Of a stretch of 64,000 bases of DNA, positions 52,833 to 62,475 are shown in pieces; positions within the stretch are counted from its first letter, which is position 1; each line of letters starts with the position of its first letter. Below the pieces are notes generated by a model. It ran no database searches. It was given only the letters and a program-made list of their open reading frames with translations, and was not told the DNA's origin. Origin of the DNA: Dyella silvae. GTDB taxonomy: Bacteria; Pseudomonadota; Gammaproteobacteria; Xanthomonadales; Rhodanobacteraceae. Where the stretch lies: contig NZ_JAPJBQ010000007.1 of assembly GCF_026421305.1 (NCBI RefSeq), positions 207,117 through 271,116 of the forward strand. Direction: 5' to 3'. Position numbers and translations under genes: made by a program.

Positions 52833-55169
52833 ATGGTGAAAAGCATCAGCCTCGGCGGGCGACCGCTCGTAGGACCAACCGAATGGAAGCGTTTGCTGCC
52901 GTTGGCGGCCGGCACGTTATTGCTCCTCGGCGGGCTGTTCTGCTTGTGGCAGACGTGGCTCATTGCCGACGAAAGCAGTGCCGTCGAGCGTGTTCATGTG
53001 GCGCAAAAGCAGGCCGCGGAAGCGCTGACGGCGGAAATCGCCAGCGAACGCGGCCGCGTGGAAACCATCGTGCATGCCATGGATCCGGCGGCACTCGCCG
53101 CTGATCCAACGCAGGCGGCAGCCACTTTGCGTCAGGAGATTCCTCAGGCGCAGGCGGTGGAGGTGTACAGCGGCAGCCTTGATGAGGTGTTGCACGCCAA
53201 CTACCGGGCGTTCGGCTATGGCAAGGCCGCCCAGCTGATGACAGCTCAGACCGCCGACGGCAAGCCATTGGCGCAAACCGTGCCCAACCCCAAGGGAGGC
53301 CGCGTGCTCAGCCTGGTGATTCCGGCCGGTCGGCCTGAGCACCCGAAGGCGTGGGTCTGGGTAGCGCTGCCGTTTGATCCGCTGCAAGAACGTTTCGAAT
53401 CCATTTCGCCGGCGGGTGGTCGACTGGAGCTTCGGCAAGGTGACGATCGCGGCGAGTTGGGCTTGTTGGCGCGAGGTAGCGCCTCCGCGGAGCGCGAATC
53501 GAACGCTGGCGAACCAGTGGCCAACAGCACACTCAGCGTGATGGCCGCCGTGCCGGTGGCCTACATCGTGCTGCCGCACAGCTGGCCTCTGACAGCGTTG
53601 CTCGCACTGCTGGGCCTGGGTGGTGGCCTTTATCTGCTGTGGTTGCGCAATCATCCACGCGTTGGACGGGATCACGCGGTCGACGAGCCTCTGTTTGCCG
53701 ATTTGATCGACGCCGCACCTCCGGAACCGGTCAAACCCGCCGCAACCGCCCGCCTTGAGGCGATCAAGCGGGCATCGGCTACGCCTGCGACGGTCGACCC
53801 CACCATCTTCCGTGCGTACGACGTGCGCGGCGTGGTCGACAAGTCGTTGACCAGGGACGTTGCCCGTCTGCTGGGTCAGGCTATCGGTACGGTGATGCGC
53901 GAGCGTGGCCTGCTGGAAATCGTGGTGGGCAGGGACGGGCGTTTGTCTGGTCCTGAGTTGGCTGGGTCCCTGTCCGATGGCTTGCGCGAGGCAGGGGTCG
54001 ACGTGATTGATCTGGGCGCGGTGCCCACGCCGGTGGTCTATTACGCCGCGTTTCGTTTCAACACCGGTTGCGGTGTGGCCGTAACCGGCAGCCACAACCC
54101 GCCGGAGTACAACGGTTTCAAGATCGTGGTGGGCGGCGAGACCTTGTCCGAAGGTGCCATCCAGGATCTCTATCAGCGCATCGTGGGCAATCAGCTGGAG
54201 CGTGGCGGCAAGGGCCGGTTGCGGCATCTGGATGTGCTGCCGGACTACATCGAGCGCATTGCCTCCGACGTGCAGGCCGAGCGCCGCCTTAAAGTGGTCG
54301 TGGACTGCGGCAACGGCATCGCAGGCGTGGTGGCTCCGCAGGTGTTGGAAGGTATCGGCTGCGATGTCGTGCCGTTGTATTGCGATGTCGATGGCACCTT
54401 CCCCAACCATCACCCCGATCCGTCCGATCCCGAGAATCTGGAAGACCTGATCTTCGCCGTGAAACAGACTGGCGCAGATCTTGGCATCGCCTTCGATGGC
54501 GATGGTGATCGCCTTGGGGTGGTGACGAAGGAAGGCGAGATCATCTTCCCCGATCGCACGCTGATGCTGTTCGCACGCGACGTGCTGTCTCGCCAGCCAG
54601 GCGCCACGGTCATTTACGACGTGAAGTGCACGGGCCATCTCAAGGGCGAGATCCTCGATGCGGGCGGCAGTCCGCTGATGTGGCGCACGGGTCACTCGCT
54701 GATCAAGGCCAAGATGCGCGAGACCGGCGCGGAGCTGGCCGGCGAGATGAGCGGCCACTTCTTCTTCAAGGAACGTTGGTACGGCTTCGACGATGGTGTC
54801 TATGCAGGCGCGCGTTTGATGGAAATCCTTGCCGGCGATCTGGAAGAGCGCACGCCGGAAGAGATTTTCGCCACGTGCCCGAAGGGTGTGTCCACGCCCG
54901 AGCTCAAGGTCGGGATGGCCGAGGGCGAGCATTACCGCTTCATCGAGCAGTTCCGCCAGAAGGCCAGTTTCGGCGACGCCACGCTCACCACGATCGATGG
55001 CGTGCGCGCCGATTGGCCCGATGGTTGGGGGCTGGTGCGGCCTTCCAACACCACGCCGGTGCTGGTGCTGCGCTTTGATGCGGACAACGAGGCGGCGCTA
55101 GCCCGCATCCAGAAGCTGTTCCGCCAACAGCTGCTGGCGGTGGACCCTGCGCTCAAACTGCCGTTCTGA
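52833..55169 (+). CDS. algC: Phosphomannomutase/phosphoglucomutase with membrane-anchored N-terminal extension
   Basis: 778 aa. The C-terminal 460 residues are a full alpha-D-phosphohexomutase: phosphoserine in VTGSHNPPEYNGF (Ser about 420), metal loop FDGDGDRLG, sugar-binding GEMSGHFFF and phosphate-binding RPSNTTPVLVLRF. It makes mannose-1-P and glucose-1-P for exopolysaccharide and LPS. The N-terminal 310 residues hold two membrane helices (near 20-40 and 240-260) around a periplasmic region, as in other coaBC-dut-algC clusters. ATG 52833 is taken over GTG 52818. Confidence 0.94.
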   Translation: MVKSISLGGRPLVGPTEWKRLLPLAAGTLLLLGGLFCLWQTWLIADESSAVERVHVAQKQAAEALTAEIASERGRVETIVHAMDPAALAADPTQAAATLRQEIPQAQAVEVYSGSLDEVLHANYRAFGYGKAAQLMTAQTADGKPLAQTVPNPKGGRVLSLVIPAGRPEHPKAWVWVALPFDPLQERFESISPAGGRLELRQGDDRGELGLLARGSASAERESNAGEPVANSTLSVMAAVPVAYIVLPHSWPLTALLALLGLGGGLYLLWLRNHPRVGRDHAVDEPLFADLIDAAPPEPVKPAATARLEAIKRASATPATVDPTIFRAYDVRGVVDKSLTRDVARLLGQAIGTVMRERGLLEIVVGRDGRLSGPELAGSLSDGLREAGVDVIDLGAVPTPVVYYAAFRFNTGCGVAVTGSHNPPEYNGFKIVVGGETLSEGAIQDLYQRIVGNQLERGGKGRLRHLDVLPDYIERIASDVQAERRLKVVVDCGNGIAGVVAPQVLEGIGCDVVPLYCDVDGTFPNHHPDPSDPENLEDLIFAVKQTGADLGIAFDGDGDRLGVVTKEGEIIFPDRTLMLFARDVLSRQPGATVIYDVKCTGHLKGEILDAGGSPLMWRTGHSLIKAKMRETGAELAGEMSGHFFFKERWYGFDDGVYAGARLMEILAGDLEERTPEEIFATCPKGVSTPELKVGMAEGEHYRFIEQFRQKASFGDATLTTIDGVRADWPDGWGLVRPSNTTPVLVLRFDADNEAALARIQKLFRQQLLAVDPALKLPF

Positions 55170-55175
55170 AAGCAG

Positions 55176-55200
55176 AAGGCCCCGGCATGACCGGGGCCTT
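55176..55200 (+). terminator. Hairpin after algC
   Basis: AAGGCCCCGG / CCGGGGCCTT, a perfect 10-bp stem with a CATGA loop, seven bases past the stop. No T run follows, so it may be a weak terminator. Confidence 0.6.
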
Positions 55201-55278
55201 ATCGAGGGCAGGCTAATGGCCCCCTCTGATCGTCATTCCAGCGAGGTACTCAGCTGGTTTTCGCGTGACGTCTCGTGC

Positions 55279-55932
55279 TCACTGCCCCAGTCGCGCCTTC
55301 TCCTGCGCAGCCTTCAGATCCCGATAGTGCTGCAGGTCCTTCGCGTTCTTCTGCTCCGTCGTTTCGCGCGCGGTCTGCTCGCGCTCCAACGTATCGCGCT
55401 GATGGGCCACGACGTCACGTTGCTTGGCGATGTTGTCGTTGAGGAACTTGGGCACCGGCTGTTTGGCGCGCTCAAGATCGCCCGCACGGGTCAGCAGATC
55501 GGTCAGCGCCTTTTCCTGAGTGCGCAGGTTGGAGCGCGTGGTGCTGATCTGCTCATCGATGTTGTCCAGCGCTTGCCGCTGTGATGCTTTGTACGCCTCC
55601 TCGGTGGGATAGGCGTTGAGCAGCTGGGAATCGTTGCGTGCACGCTGTTCCGCGGCACGATCGTCGGCCGCCTTCTGCTCGGCCACTTTGGCCGCTGCAG
55701 CCCGCTCCTCCGGGGTCAGCTGACGATCGACATGCTGTACGGTGATGCCACGGTCATTGACGACGTCATAGCCGTACTTCAGTGCATCCGCGGTCAGGCT
55801 ATCGCTGTAATGCGGCAGGCCGGACGAGTCCTTCCAGCGATAACGATAATGGCTGGCGCTGCTATTAGTGGTCTGAGCGTGCACGCCGCTGGTCAGTGCA
55901 AGCATCGCGATGGCAAAAATGGTTTTACGCAT
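55279..55932 (-). CDS. DUF4124-domain exported protein
   Basis: 217 aa. Signal peptide (MRKTIFAIAMLALTSGVHA), a short DUF4124-type domain (YRWKDSSGLPHYSDSL) and a long charged coiled coil (about 75-215, with LERAKQPVPKFL in the middle). Such proteins are common in the envelope of Xanthomonadales and have no established function. Confidence 0.85.
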   Translation of the reverse strand: MRKTIFAIAMLALTSGVHAQTTNSSASHYRYRWKDSSGLPHYSDSLTADALKYGYDVVNDRGITVQHVDRQLTPEERAAAAKVAEQKAADDRAAEQRARNDSQLLNAYPTEEAYKASQRQALDNIDEQISTTRSNLRTQEKALTDLLTRAGDLERAKQPVPKFLNDNIAKQRDVVAHQRDTLEREQTARETTEQKNAKDLQHYRDLKAAQEKARLGQ

Positions 55933-56041
55933 GTCATTCCCCCTTGTCGGCGGAAGTATAGCGGGCGGTATCGCGACACCATGACATGGTTCAGGTGCCG
56001 CGATTCATGGTGTGACCGGCGTCGCCAAGGTCACCCGTCAC

Positions 56042-56689
56042 TCAGGCATTGACGCCATAGCGTTCGCGATATGCGACCAATCGCACATGCTCGGCGGCCA
56101 GCTCCGGCCGTTCGCCGGCATAGGCCAGCACATCGCCAAGGCTGGTGATGGCGATGACCGGAATACCAAACTCAGCGGTGACTTCCTGCGCAGCCGACAG
56201 CGCACCCTGGCCACGTTCCTGTCGGTCGAGCGCAATCAGTACGCCTGCTGGCGTGGCGCCCTGTGCGCGGATCAGTGCCAGCGATTCACGCACGGCGGTA
56301 CCCGCGGTCATCACATCGTCGACGATCAGCACCCGGCCCTTCAGCGGTGCGCCAACCAGCACGCCGCCTTCACCGTGATCCTTGGCTTCCTTGCGGTTGT
56401 AGGCCCACGGCAGATCGCGGCCGTGTTGATCTGCCAGTGCGATGGCGGTGGCTGCGGCCAGCGCAATGCCCTTGTAGGCAGGGCCAAACAACATGTCGAT
56501 CTGAATACCCGAATTCACCACAGCAGCGGCGTAAGCGCGACCCAGCTGGGCCAGCGCAGCGCCGGAGTCGATACGACCCATGTTGAAGAAGTACGGGCTC
56601 TGGCGGCCGGACTTGAGGGTGAACTCGCCAAAGCGCAGCACGTCGCGCTGCAGGGTCAATTCGATGAAATCGCGCTGGTAATCGTGCAC
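56042..56689 (-). CDS. pyrE: Orotate phosphoribosyltransferase
   Basis: 215 aa. Joins orotate to PRPP in pyrimidine synthesis. PRPP loop [17 protein letters not shown], substrate loop [12 protein letters not shown] and N-terminal [14 protein letters not shown] are intact. The start is GTG 56689 ([11 protein letters not shown], read as Met), since no ATG fits the family start. Confidence 0.96.
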   Translation of the reverse strand: MHDYQRDFIELTLQRDVLRFGEFTLKSGRQSPYFFNMGRIDSGAALAQLGRAYAAAVVNSGIQIDMLFGPAYKGIALAAATAIALADQHGRDLPWAYNRKEAKDHGEGGVLVGAPLKGRVLIVDDVMTAGTAVRESLALIRAQGATPAGVLIALDRQERGQGALSAAQEVTAEFGIPVIAITSLGDVLAYAGERPELAAEHVRLVAYRERYGVNA

Positions 56690-56712
56690 GGCCGCTGTCT
56701 CTTGATGGCAGG

Positions 56713-57210
56713 TCAATCGGGGAGGGCCCGCACCATGAGGTGCTGCGGGCCGGAAGGCCCACCATGGTACAGCGCCCCGGTATCCGAGAAGCCGAGTCGT
56801 CGATAAAGCGCCACGCCGGCGGCGTTGCGGACGTTCACGGTAAGGGCGACATCCCGTGCAGCAGGATGCCGGTGCGCCATGTCTTCCAGTATGGCGGCGA
56901 GTGCCAAGGCCCCCATTCCGCGCCCTTGCCATCGATGATCGATGAAGAAAGAGCGTAAGCCCAGCGTAGGGCGCGGGAAATCCTGGCCTGTCAGACAGCG
57001 GGCCGCTGTTTCGATGCGATAAAAGCCGATGGGCGCACCGTCCAGCAGAATCGACATGGGCTCGCAGCCTGTGCAGCTCTCGGCGTCAGCCAGCAGATCG
57101 GCTATCGCGCCGACAAACGGGCGCTGCTCTTCGTGCACCCGCAATCGCAAAAGTGCTGGCCGCAGCTCGGCATCGACGGGCATGACTCGGATATCGGGGG
57201 GATGGGACAT
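56713..57210 (-). CDS. GNAT-family N-acetyltransferase
   Basis: 165 aa from ATG 57210. Acetyl-CoA loop is well conserved ([13 protein letters not shown]), followed by [17 protein letters not shown], with PIGFYRIE before. Similar to spermine/spermidine acetyltransferase-like members, but substrate undetermined. Located 23 bp upstream of pyrE and divergent from exoA by 34 bp. Confidence 0.88.
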   Translation of the reverse strand: MSHPPDIRVMPVDAELRPALLRLRVHEEQRPFVGAIADLLADAESCTGCEPMSILLDGAPIGFYRIETAARCLTGQDFPRPTLGLRSFFIDHRWQGRGMGALALAAILEDMAHRHPAARDVALTVNVRNAAGVALYRRLGFSDTGALYHGGPSGPQHLMVRALPD

Positions 57211-57244
57211 GGTTGCTATGATGGGCCATCCCCAGGAGTGACGC

Positions 57245-58015
57245 ATGCGCATTATCAGTCTCAATGCCAACGGAATCCGCTCGGCCGCCACCAAGGGCGT
57301 GTTCGAATGGTTGCGCCAGCAGAAGGCCGACGTGGTTTGCCTGCAGGAGACCAAGGCACAAGAAGATCAGCTCACTGACGCCATGTTCCGCCCGGACGGA
57401 CATCACTGTTTCTACCGGGACGCCACCAGCAAAAAGGGTTATAGCGGTGTGGCCATCTACGCCAAGCGCGAGCCGGATGACGTGCTCGCTGAGCTCGGTT
57501 GGGATGCGTTTGATAACGAAGGCCGCTATATCGAGGCTCGTTTCGGCAAGCTCAGCGTGGTGTCGCTGTATGTGCCTTCGGGTTCATCGGGCGAGGAGCG
57601 TCAGCAGTTCAAGTTCGAAGTGATGGACTGGCTCTCGCCGATTTTCGCCAAGTGGGCCAAGAGTGGACGTGACTACGTCCTGTGCGGCGACTGGAACATC
57701 GTGCGCAGCGAACTGGACATCAAGAACTGGCGTTCGAACCAGAAGAACTCCGGGTGCTTGCCCGAAGAGCGCACCTGGCTCAACGATCTCGTCGAGAAAC
57801 ACGGCTGGGTCGACAGCTATCGCACGCTCAAGCCCAAGGGCGAGGACTACACGTGGTGGTCCAACCGCGGCAACGCGCGCGCCAACGACGTGGGTTGGCG
57901 CATCGACTACCAGATCGTGACGCCCTCGCTGCGCGATCGGTTGAAGCGCTGCTCCATCTATCGCGATGAGCGCTTTTCCGACCACGCGCCGTTTACGGTC
58001 GACTATGCCGACTGA
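57245..58015 (+). CDS. xth: Exodeoxyribonuclease III (AP endonuclease)
   Basis: 256 aa base-excision repair enzyme. Motifs of the EEP fold: NANGIRSA, LQETKAQ, CGDWNIVRSELD, and SDHAPFTV at the C-terminus. Start ATG 57245. Its last 11 bp overlap the next gene. Confidence 0.96.
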   Translation: MRIISLNANGIRSAATKGVFEWLRQQKADVVCLQETKAQEDQLTDAMFRPDGHHCFYRDATSKKGYSGVAIYAKREPDDVLAELGWDAFDNEGRYIEARFGKLSVVSLYVPSGSSGEERQQFKFEVMDWLSPIFAKWAKSGRDYVLCGDWNIVRSELDIKNWRSNQKNSGCLPEERTWLNDLVEKHGWVDSYRTLKPKGEDYTWWSNRGNARANDVGWRIDYQIVTPSLRDRLKRCSIYRDERFSDHAPFTVDYAD

Positions 58016-59312
58016 GGCGGTGCCGGCAAAGCGCAAACCGTCGGTCTGGCGTTCGTTCACGGAGCCGGCGGCGTGGACGATGTGTCTGCTGGGGTTCTCC
58101 TCCGGACTGCCGTTCCTGTTGGTATCCGTCACGCTATCGCTGTGGCTGAAAGAAAACGGCATCGCCCTGAAGAGCGTCACGATGATTGCCAGCGCGGGCA
58201 TGAGCTACGCGCTCAAGTTTCTTTGGGCGCCGCTGCTCGATCACTGGCGGCTGCCGCTATTCACCCGATTGGGATTGCGTCGCGGCTGGTTGCTGTTTGC
58301 CCAGTTGGGCGTGCTCTGCGGTCTGTTGCTGATGGCGTCGTTCACACCCCATCGTCTGCAGCCTTTTGTGCTGGCTACGCTGCTGGTGGCCTTCATGGGG
58401 GCGACTCAGGACATCGCCATCGATGCCTATCGGATCGAAATCGCGCCGCCTTCCGCTCAGGGCGCGCTGGTGGCCACTTACTCGCTGGGCTATCGGTTGG
58501 GCCTGCTGCTTGCGGGCGCGGTTGCGCTGATTCTGGCAGACCACATTGCCTGGTCCTGGATCTATGTGGCCATGGCGGCAGCGATGGTGGTGCCGATCGT
58601 CACTACGTTCATGATGCGCGAACCGGCCGTCGCCCGTCCGAGGCCCCCAAGCTGGCGCATGGCGATGCGCGAGAGCGTGATCGACCCGTTCGCCGATTTC
58701 TTTCGCCGATACAGCTGGCCCATCGCGGGGCTCACGCTGTTGTTCATCTTGCTGTTCAAGCTGCCAGAACAGTCCATCGGCACCATCTTCAACCCATTCA
58801 TGCGTGACATGGGCTTCAGCAAGACCGAGATCGGTGCCGTTACGAAGATCTATGGTGTATGGATCGGCATCGCTGGTGCTTTTGTCGGCGGTGCGGCTGT
58901 GGCGCGCTGGGGGGCCTGGCGAACCCTGGGCGTGGCTATCGTGCTGGGGGCCTGCAGCAATCTGCTGTACCTGACGCTGCTGGGAAACCAGGGGAATCTT
59001 GCGATATTGACGCTCGCGATTTCCGGGCAAAACTTTGCCGAAGGTCTGCTGGGCCCACCGACGGTGGCCTTCCTCTCCCTGTTGGTGAACCGGCAGCACA
59101 CGGCCACGCAATATGCGCTGCTGAGCTCGCTGGTGAACCTCCCTGGCAAAGTGTTGGGGTTTTTCGCGGGTGGGCTTGTCGCCATCATGGGCTATGGCGG
59201 GTACTTCGCCATTACCGTGATCTCGATGCTTCCCGCGATGCTGCTATTCGCCGTTCTGTGGCCACGATTTGGCCGCGACCGCCCGGATACTGACGCCACC
59301 CCGGCAGAGTGA
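58005..59312 (+). CDS. ampG: AmpG-type muropeptide permease (MFS)
   Basis: 435 aa with about 12 membrane helices. The N-terminal FSSGLPFLLVSVTLSLWL and the GATQDIAIDAYR motif are typical of AmpG, which imports GlcNAc-anhydroMurNAc peptides for cell-wall recycling. ATG 58005 lies within exoA. It fits the nearby anmK and mepM as a peptidoglycan turnover set. Confidence 0.92.
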   Translation: MPTEAVPAKRKPSVWRSFTEPAAWTMCLLGFSSGLPFLLVSVTLSLWLKENGIALKSVTMIASAGMSYALKFLWAPLLDHWRLPLFTRLGLRRGWLLFAQLGVLCGLLLMASFTPHRLQPFVLATLLVAFMGATQDIAIDAYRIEIAPPSAQGALVATYSLGYRLGLLLAGAVALILADHIAWSWIYVAMAAAMVVPIVTTFMMREPAVARPRPPSWRMAMRESVIDPFADFFRRYSWPIAGLTLLFILLFKLPEQSIGTIFNPFMRDMGFSKTEIGAVTKIYGVWIGIAGAFVGGAAVARWGAWRTLGVAIVLGACSNLLYLTLLGNQGNLAILTLAISGQNFAEGLLGPPTVAFLSLLVNRQHTATQYALLSSLVNLPGKVLGFFAGGLVAIMGYGGYFAITVISMLPAMLLFAVLWPRFGRDRPDTDATPAE

Positions 59313-59412
59313 GTCCGGCATGAGAATCTGCCAGTCGGCCGATTCTCTTCCACGGCAACCCTGTGCCAAGATGGTCCACACAGGGGGCTTATGACTGCAG
59401 GAGGGAGTGTCC

Positions 59413-59712
59413 GTGCCGGACCTCGTCATACGCCATATCGACAACCTTATGGCCGAGCGCATCAAAGCGTTGGCCAAGGAACGGCAGTGGTCGATCAATG
59501 ACGTGGTGCTGCATGCACTGCGGCATGGACTCGGCATGGCTTCAACCAACCTGTTTGCCGAGACGATGCTCGATCCCGGTGACCTGACCACCCTGGGTGG
59601 TCAGTGGGAAGCGAGCGAAAAGGCAGCCTTTCAGGAAGCCGTACAGGCGTTGTCCCGCGCACCGGCGTCGACCCTGGCGAACGGCAACCGCAGGCTCGGC
59701 GACGACGACTAA
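59413..59712 (+). CDS. Small protein with FitA/Arc-type ribbon-helix-helix N-terminus
   Basis: 99 aa. AGGAGG lies 8 bp before GTG 59413. The first 40 residues (PDLVIRHIDNLMAERIKALA, QWSINDVVLHALRHGL) resemble RHH antitoxins of the FitA group: a beta strand, two helices. The C-terminal part is acidic and probably unstructured. No VapC/FitB-type PIN toxin is adjacent, so it may be a solitary regulator. Confidence 0.65.
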   Translation: MPDLVIRHIDNLMAERIKALAKERQWSINDVVLHALRHGLGMASTNLFAETMLDPGDLTTLGGQWEASEKAAFQEAVQALSRAPASTLANGNRRLGDDD

Positions 59713-59728
59713 GAAGCGGTGTAAGCGC

Positions 59729-60847
59729 TCAGCGCGGCGCGGGGTAGACCGCGCCCAGCACGCGCAGACCGCGCGCCCCCGTGACTGCCGGTAGATTGCC
59801 CGGCAGCCCAAGCAGGCGCTGACGAGCAAGCCACGCAAATGCTGTGGCTTCCAGATAGTCCGGATCGACGCCGTGCGTGGCGGTACTTGTCAGCACACGC
59901 GTTCCCAGCAGTTCGCCCAGCCGCCGCATTAATGGCTCATTGTGGACGCCACCGCCGCAAGCAAGCACGTCGCTGGCCGAGGGGGCGTAGCGCTCAATCG
60001 CATCCGCCACACTGCGCGCCGAAAGCTCCAACAGGGTGGCCTGCACATCCGCCGGCGCAAGCGACGCCAGGCGTGCGTGGGACTCCAGCCACACCAGATG
60101 AAAATGTTCGCGGCCCGTACTCTTGGGTGGTGGCAGGGCGAAATAAGGATCAGCCAGAAGCGCTGCCAGCAAGGTGTCGTCGACGCGGCCCGAGGCTGCA
60201 AAGGTGCCGCCTGCATCGTAGGCCGTGCCGTGATGGCGCTGATTCCATGCATCCATCAACCCATTGGCGGGGCCGGTATCGAAACCAAACACCTCGCCTG
60301 CGCCGCCAAGCACCGTGATGTTGGCGATGCCACCAAGATTCAGCACAACGCGCGTGTGCCCCGGTTGGGCCAACAGCATGGCGTGAACAGCGGGCAGCAA
60401 GGGCGCGCCCTGACCACCGGCAGCAACATCGGCGCGGCGGAAATCAGCAACGACGTCGATGCCACAGCGTTCCGCGATCACCGAGGGGTCGCCCACCTGC
60501 AACGTAAAAGGAAACGCTCCAGCCGGCCGATGCCGCAGGGTTTGCCCATGCGAACCGATTGCGCGCACATCGGCTGCCAGCGCGGGACGGCGCGACAGCA
60601 GATTCTGCGCGGCGTCGGCGAAACACTGGCCGATGGCCACATCCAGCCGGCCGTAGCCATCGAGATCCAACCGGGTTTCATCCTGCGCGACCGCCAGGAT
60701 GCGAGCGCGCAGCGTGTCTGGCCAGGGATGCGTCAGCGCATCGACCAGCTGAGGTGTGTTTTGCTCGAAGCGCACCAGCGCGGCGTCAATACCGTCAGCG
60801 CTGGTGCCCGAGATCAGGCCGAGATAAAGCGCCGAGGCGTCGTTCAC
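59729..60847 (-). CDS. anmK: Anhydro-N-acetylmuramic acid kinase
   Basis: 372 aa. Phosphorylates and opens anhMurNAc recovered from peptidoglycan. ATP-binding GLISGTSADGIDAALV at the N-terminus, IGSHGQTLRH, GDPSVIAE, FDTGPANGLMDAW and ACGGGVHN are typical. It follows the mepM-like gene by 5 bp and so is probably co-transcribed with it. Confidence 0.96.
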   Translation of the reverse strand: MNDASALYLGLISGTSADGIDAALVRFEQNTPQLVDALTHPWPDTLRARILAVAQDETRLDLDGYGRLDVAIGQCFADAAQNLLSRRPALAADVRAIGSHGQTLRHRPAGAFPFTLQVGDPSVIAERCGIDVVADFRRADVAAGGQGAPLLPAVHAMLLAQPGHTRVVLNLGGIANITVLGGAGEVFGFDTGPANGLMDAWNQRHHGTAYDAGGTFAASGRVDDTLLAALLADPYFALPPPKSTGREHFHLVWLESHARLASLAPADVQATLLELSARSVADAIERYAPSASDVLACGGGVHNEPLMRRLGELLGTRVLTSTATHGVDPDYLEATAFAWLARQRLLGLPGNLPAVTGARGLRVLGAVYPAPR

Positions 60848-60852
60848 TGCGA

Positions 60853-62292
60853 TCAGTCGTCGTTACGTTTGGTGCTGCCGACCTTGGCCAGCTTGATGTT
60901 GGTGTCCAGGCTCTTCAGGCGGGCCAGCTGTGGCTGCACCACCTGCGACCGGAACTTGGCCAGTTGCGCGGCTGGCAACGGTTCGGGCTTGGGCAGGGTG
61001 ACCTTCTGCGGATCACGTTGCACGTCGTTGACGCGGAATTCGTAATGCAAATGGGGGCCGGTAGCGAGGCCGGTCATACCGACGTAGCCGATCACCGCGC
61101 CCTGGCTGACCCGCTGGCCGACCTTTTCATTGCCGAACTTCGACATGTGGCCGTAGGCCGTGCTGATGGAGCTGTTGTGTTGAACAATCACGAAGTTGCC
61201 GTAACCGTTCATCCAGCCCTTGAACTTGATGACGCCATCGCCGGCTGCATGAATTGGCGTGCCGGTTGGCGCGGCATAGTCCACGCCCTTGTGGGCGCGC
61301 ATCGTGCCGAGCACCGGGTGCAGGCGCGCCGCGCTGAACTGCGAGGAGATGCGGGTGAAATCCACCGGAATGCGCAGGAACGACTTCTGGATCGGGCGAC
61401 CGTCCTCGCTGAACCAGCCGTAGCTGCCGTCTTCTTTCTTAAAGCGATACGCGGTGTAGCGATCGCCCTGGTTGACGAACTCCGCCGCCACGATCTCGCC
61501 TTCATGCAGATAGGCGCCGTCGCGATATACGTCGTCATAGATCACGGTGAAGCTGTCGCCTTCGCGCAGGTCCTGCACAAAGTCGATGTCGTATTTGAAG
61601 AGCTCGGCCAGCTTGAGCACCATCTGATTGCTCATGCCCGCCTTGGACCCGGCGGCAAACAGCGAGCTGTCGATCATGCCGTGGGCGACGTGCTCGCGGC
61701 GCTCCACTTCGCGAGCTTCCGCCGTCACCGAGGCCTTGTCGCCATCGAACCGCATCGTGGTGCGGTTGGATTCGTCCTTGTCGAAGCGGATGCCCTTAAG
61801 GCTGCCGTCGCTGTCGAGCAGGAAGTCGAACTCCTGACCGGGGCTGATATGGTGCAGCGTCTTGGCGTCGCCCGACTGGTCGACCACATGTTGTACGTCG
61901 GTCAGGCTCAGGCCCTGGCTCTGGAACAGATCGGAAAGCGTCTGGCCCGGCTGCACCTGCACGATGTGCCAGTCTTCAACCGTAGGCGCGTGAGCGACTT
62001 CGGGGGCGGCCTTGGGCAGCGCCAACGGCAGCACAGCGTGTGCCGTGGACACCGTGTCGGGGCGCATCGCGCTTGCCCAGGCGGGAATAAGGAAGCCGGA
62101 AACAGCCGTGATCAGCAGGGCCGTGCCTGCGAGCATCCAGCGTTCGCGGTGCCAGCGAATCGGCTCCCCATCACCATGGCAGCCGAAAGACCAATGGGCA
62201 CAACGCTCATAAAAGTGAGAGTGGCGTCGCTGCGCCTTTCGGCGCATAGCCAATTTGCGCGCAGAACGCGCGATCTCGTTTCTCTCACCCAT
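60853..62292 (-). CDS. MepM-like M23 murein endopeptidase
   Basis: 479 aa. One membrane anchor (WMLAGTALLITAVSGFLIP, about 52-70), an OapA/LysM-like domain (IVQVQPGQTLSDLFQSQGLS), a middle CsgG-like beta domain and the LytM peptidase at the C-terminus with HKGVDYAAPTGTPI and GPHLHYEFR, both zinc motifs intact. MepM-type enzymes cut D-Ala-meso-DAP crosslinks during growth. Together with anmK and ampG it forms a cell-wall growth and recycling group. Confidence 0.92.
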   Translation of the reverse strand: MGERNEIARSARKLAMRRKAQRRHSHFYERCAHWSFGCHGDGEPIRWHRERWMLAGTALLITAVSGFLIPAWASAMRPDTVSTAHAVLPLALPKAAPEVAHAPTVEDWHIVQVQPGQTLSDLFQSQGLSLTDVQHVVDQSGDAKTLHHISPGQEFDFLLDSDGSLKGIRFDKDESNRTTMRFDGDKASVTAEAREVERREHVAHGMIDSSLFAAGSKAGMSNQMVLKLAELFKYDIDFVQDLREGDSFTVIYDDVYRDGAYLHEGEIVAAEFVNQGDRYTAYRFKKEDGSYGWFSEDGRPIQKSFLRIPVDFTRISSQFSAARLHPVLGTMRAHKGVDYAAPTGTPIHAAGDGVIKFKGWMNGYGNFVIVQHNSSISTAYGHMSKFGNEKVGQRVSQGAVIGYVGMTGLATGPHLHYEFRVNDVQRDPQKVTLPKPEPLPAAQLAKFRSQVVQPQLARLKSLDTNIKLAKVGSTKRNDD

Positions 62293-62475
62293 GCCCGGTG
62301 TTCCCCAGGTACAAATATTTTAATTGGCGCGTACCATAGCGGCCCTGTGTAAAGGGCGTCAACGCCTTTTCCATCAATGAGTTGCGCGAATTTTGCGGTT
62401 AACGCACACTTAACGGAACCGCCCGGGAAGCTATGATTTCCGGTGATGCCCAGACAACGAAAATTTGAGGAATAC

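Noticed and set aside
52917..54932. Leftward 671-codon frame over algC
   Set aside because: Antisense to a phosphohexomutase with all catalytic motifs intact.
55231..55270. Possible fourth two-unit REP-like element
   Set aside because: It starts CGTCATTCC and ends GTGACG, but the inner hairpin arms do not pair; at best a decayed copy, so not listed as a feature.
60559..62352. Rightward 597-codon frame over anmK and the mepM-like gene
   Set aside because: Composition is non-protein-like and both leftward genes carry complete motifs.
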